Positions 16,072 through 16,598 of a DNA stretch of 16,598 bases are shown here, piece by piece. Within the stretch, counting starts at the first letter, position 1, and every line of letters starts with the position of its first letter. The stretch is taken from the NCBI GenBank assembly GCA_023406915.1, contig JAEXTR010000184.1:1-16598 (forward strand), written 5' to 3'. This DNA is from Bacteroidota bacterium. GTDB lineage: Bacteria > Bacteroidota > Ignavibacteria > Ignavibacteriales > Ignavibacteriaceae. Position numbers and translations under genes: made by a program. The notes beneath the pieces are model-generated. The model had not been told where the DNA came from, did not search any database, and saw nothing but the letters and a program-made list of their open reading frames with translations.

Positions 16072-16091
16072 TTGGAGACATTTTGGAGACC
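16072..16091 (+). repeat. Inner 20-bp direct repeat, right copy
   Basis: This is the exact copy of 11032-11051 in the same orientation, 55 bp inside the attR core. Between it and attR lies TTAAAAAGG-CTAATTAATTAG (16117-16137), a diverged copy of the sequence next to the left repeat. In a circular form the two 20-bp repeats would flank the att core at 55 and 85 bp. Confidence 0.85.
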
Positions 16092-16146
16092 CTACCTCAA
16101 AAGAGTGCCAATAAGATTAAAAAGGCTAATTAATTAGTAGTGCTAG

Positions 16147-16164
16147 GAATCCCTCCCTCTCCGC
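16147..16164 (+). repeat. attR core: 18-bp copy of the tRNA-Ser 3' end
   Basis: GAATCCCTCCCTCTCCGC matches tRNA positions 10929-10946 exactly. It has no tRNA 5' part beside it, so it is the displaced chromosomal half of the insertion site. The next bases are ACT rather than CA, so a complete CCA is missing here. Confidence 0.85.
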
Positions 16165-16249
16165 ACTATTCTCAAGAGTTATTTTACTACGATCCATACT
16201 TCCCAGTACCGTTCTTAGTTCCAACGTAAAGACTATTCGCTTTTCGTTA

Positions 16250-16417
16250 TTTTAACATTTTCTCCATATATCTCTCATTTTCTAGCCCCTCTATCACCCG
16301 ATACACTTCTGATTTGTAATCGTTGGTTTTAGAACTTGAATTTTGATTATTTTCCGGTGTCGGTTTTCCTTTTACATGTTGTTCATAAAACTTATTGTAA
16401 GGAGTCTGCCATGAGAG
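16250..16417 (-). other. Start-less 56-codon open stretch, possible gene fossil
   Basis: Read on the minus strand, this stretch between a TGA (16418-16420) and a TAA (16247-16249) encodes a protein-like tail including SWQTPYNKFYEQHVKGKP and YRVIEGLENERYMEKMLK. It has no start codon in a useful place and covers the ribosome site of the plus-strand gene at 16411, so it is not a working gene as it stands. It may be the end of an older truncated gene, or chance in low-complexity DNA. Confidence 0.2.
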
Positions 16418-16598
16418 TCACTTCATTGTACTACCGTTTATTACTGCTTCTGGTTCTTGCAGTTTTTCCCTCATCTATGTATGCACAGGATTCAGTGTGG
16501 ACAAAACCATTTGGCGGCACCAACATCGATGTCGCATACGCCATTGAAGAAACATTCGATGAAGGATACATCATCTCGGGCTACACGCGCTCTTACGG
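16411..16598 (+). CDS. Secreted protein with T9SS-substrate-like repeat, 5' part only
   Basis: The first 62 codons are in the window and the frame runs off the right edge. The start has a TAAGGAGT ribosome site 6 bp upstream. A signal peptide is clear: basic start, hydrophobic 10-19 (LLLLLVLAVF) and likely cleavage after SSMYA at residue 25. The mature part opens with WTKPFGGTNIDVAYAIEETF and then GYIISGYTRSYG. This is one unit of a repeat seen in secreted and cell-surface proteins of Bacteroidetes and relatives, 'GG...D.a.....t.DgGYii.G.T.S', many of which carry a type IX secretion tail. The C-terminus is not visible, so the export route is inference. Confidence 0.85.
   Translation, partial: MRVTSLYYRLLLLLVLAVFPSSMYAQDSVWTKPFGGTNIDVAYAIEETFDEGYIISGYTRSY

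Larger units (their letters stand above)
10929..16164. mobile_element. Decayed integrative element in tRNA-Ser, about 5.2 kb
   Basis: The element is bounded by the 18-bp tRNA-Ser repeats and carries a 20-bp direct repeat just inside each end. The sequence between is visibly richer in A and T than the flanking genes and has long gene-free stretches. Contents from left to right are an unknown 392-aa protein (minus), a tyrosine recombinase fragment (minus), a DUF5659-like protein (minus), degraded DNA, and a DUF262-HEPN gene pair (plus). No intact integrase, replication, capsid or conjugation gene is present. It is therefore either an immobile remnant or an element that would need an integrase from elsewhere; the integrase fragment favours the former. 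Confidence 0.8.

Noticed and set aside
1..16598. CRISPR array or riboswitch
   Set aside because: No regularly spaced repeats were seen, and no leader resembled a riboswitch class I know.

Overview
The window reads as chromosomal DNA from a member of the Bacteroidota/Chlorobiota (FCB) group, possibly a Kapabacteria- or Ignavibacteria-like lineage. The evidence is the gene order proton channel - ExbD - ExbD - TonB - PstS-like protein - TPR protein, the Bacteroidetes-type TonB N-terminus, a Bacteroidetes-type OadG/OadB pair, lipoprotein signal peptides of the FFSC/FTSC type, and a secreted protein with a 'GG-D-AYAI-GYIISGYT' repeat at the right edge. The exact taxon is inference.

Positions 1-4880 hold a tightly packed plus-strand operon for energising outer-membrane transport. 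It contains the tail of an ExbB/MotA-type channel, two ExbD proteins, TonB (ATGA overlap), a small two-helix membrane protein, a PstS-like lipoprotein cut by one in-frame TAG, and an exported TPR protein. Positions 4960-6506 encode the gamma-like and beta subunits of a sodium-pumping decarboxylase, followed by a 15-bp perfect-stem terminator. A minus-strand lipoprotein beta-carbonic anhydrase (6703-7395) diverges from a plus-strand trio: OsmC-like protein, SAM methyltransferase and a large U32 (RlhA-type) protein.

A tRNA-Ser(UGA) gene at 10859-10948 is the left boundary of an AT-rich island. The last 18 bp of the tRNA core are repeated exactly at 16147-16164. Just inside each end lies a copy of a 20-bp direct repeat (11032-11051 and 16072-16091). 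Joined as a circle, the ends would give a core flanked by two arm-type sites, the layout of a phage-style attP. The island spans about 5.2 kb and has no intact integrase. A minus-strand fragment at 12654-12818 keeps the C-terminal 'GHWS...TEIYAH' signature of a tyrosine recombinase, followed by a terminator, so the integrase has decayed in place. Cargo is a 392-aa helical protein of unknown function, a small DUF5659-like protein, and an overlapping DUF262-HEPN gene pair that resembles an anti-phage or toxin-type nuclease module.

Right of the island, ordinary chromosome resumes with the start of a secreted protein (16411 to the window end). The most interesting parts are the decayed tRNA-Ser island with its repeat architecture and DUF262-HEPN cargo, and the single amber codon inside the otherwise clean PstS-like gene.
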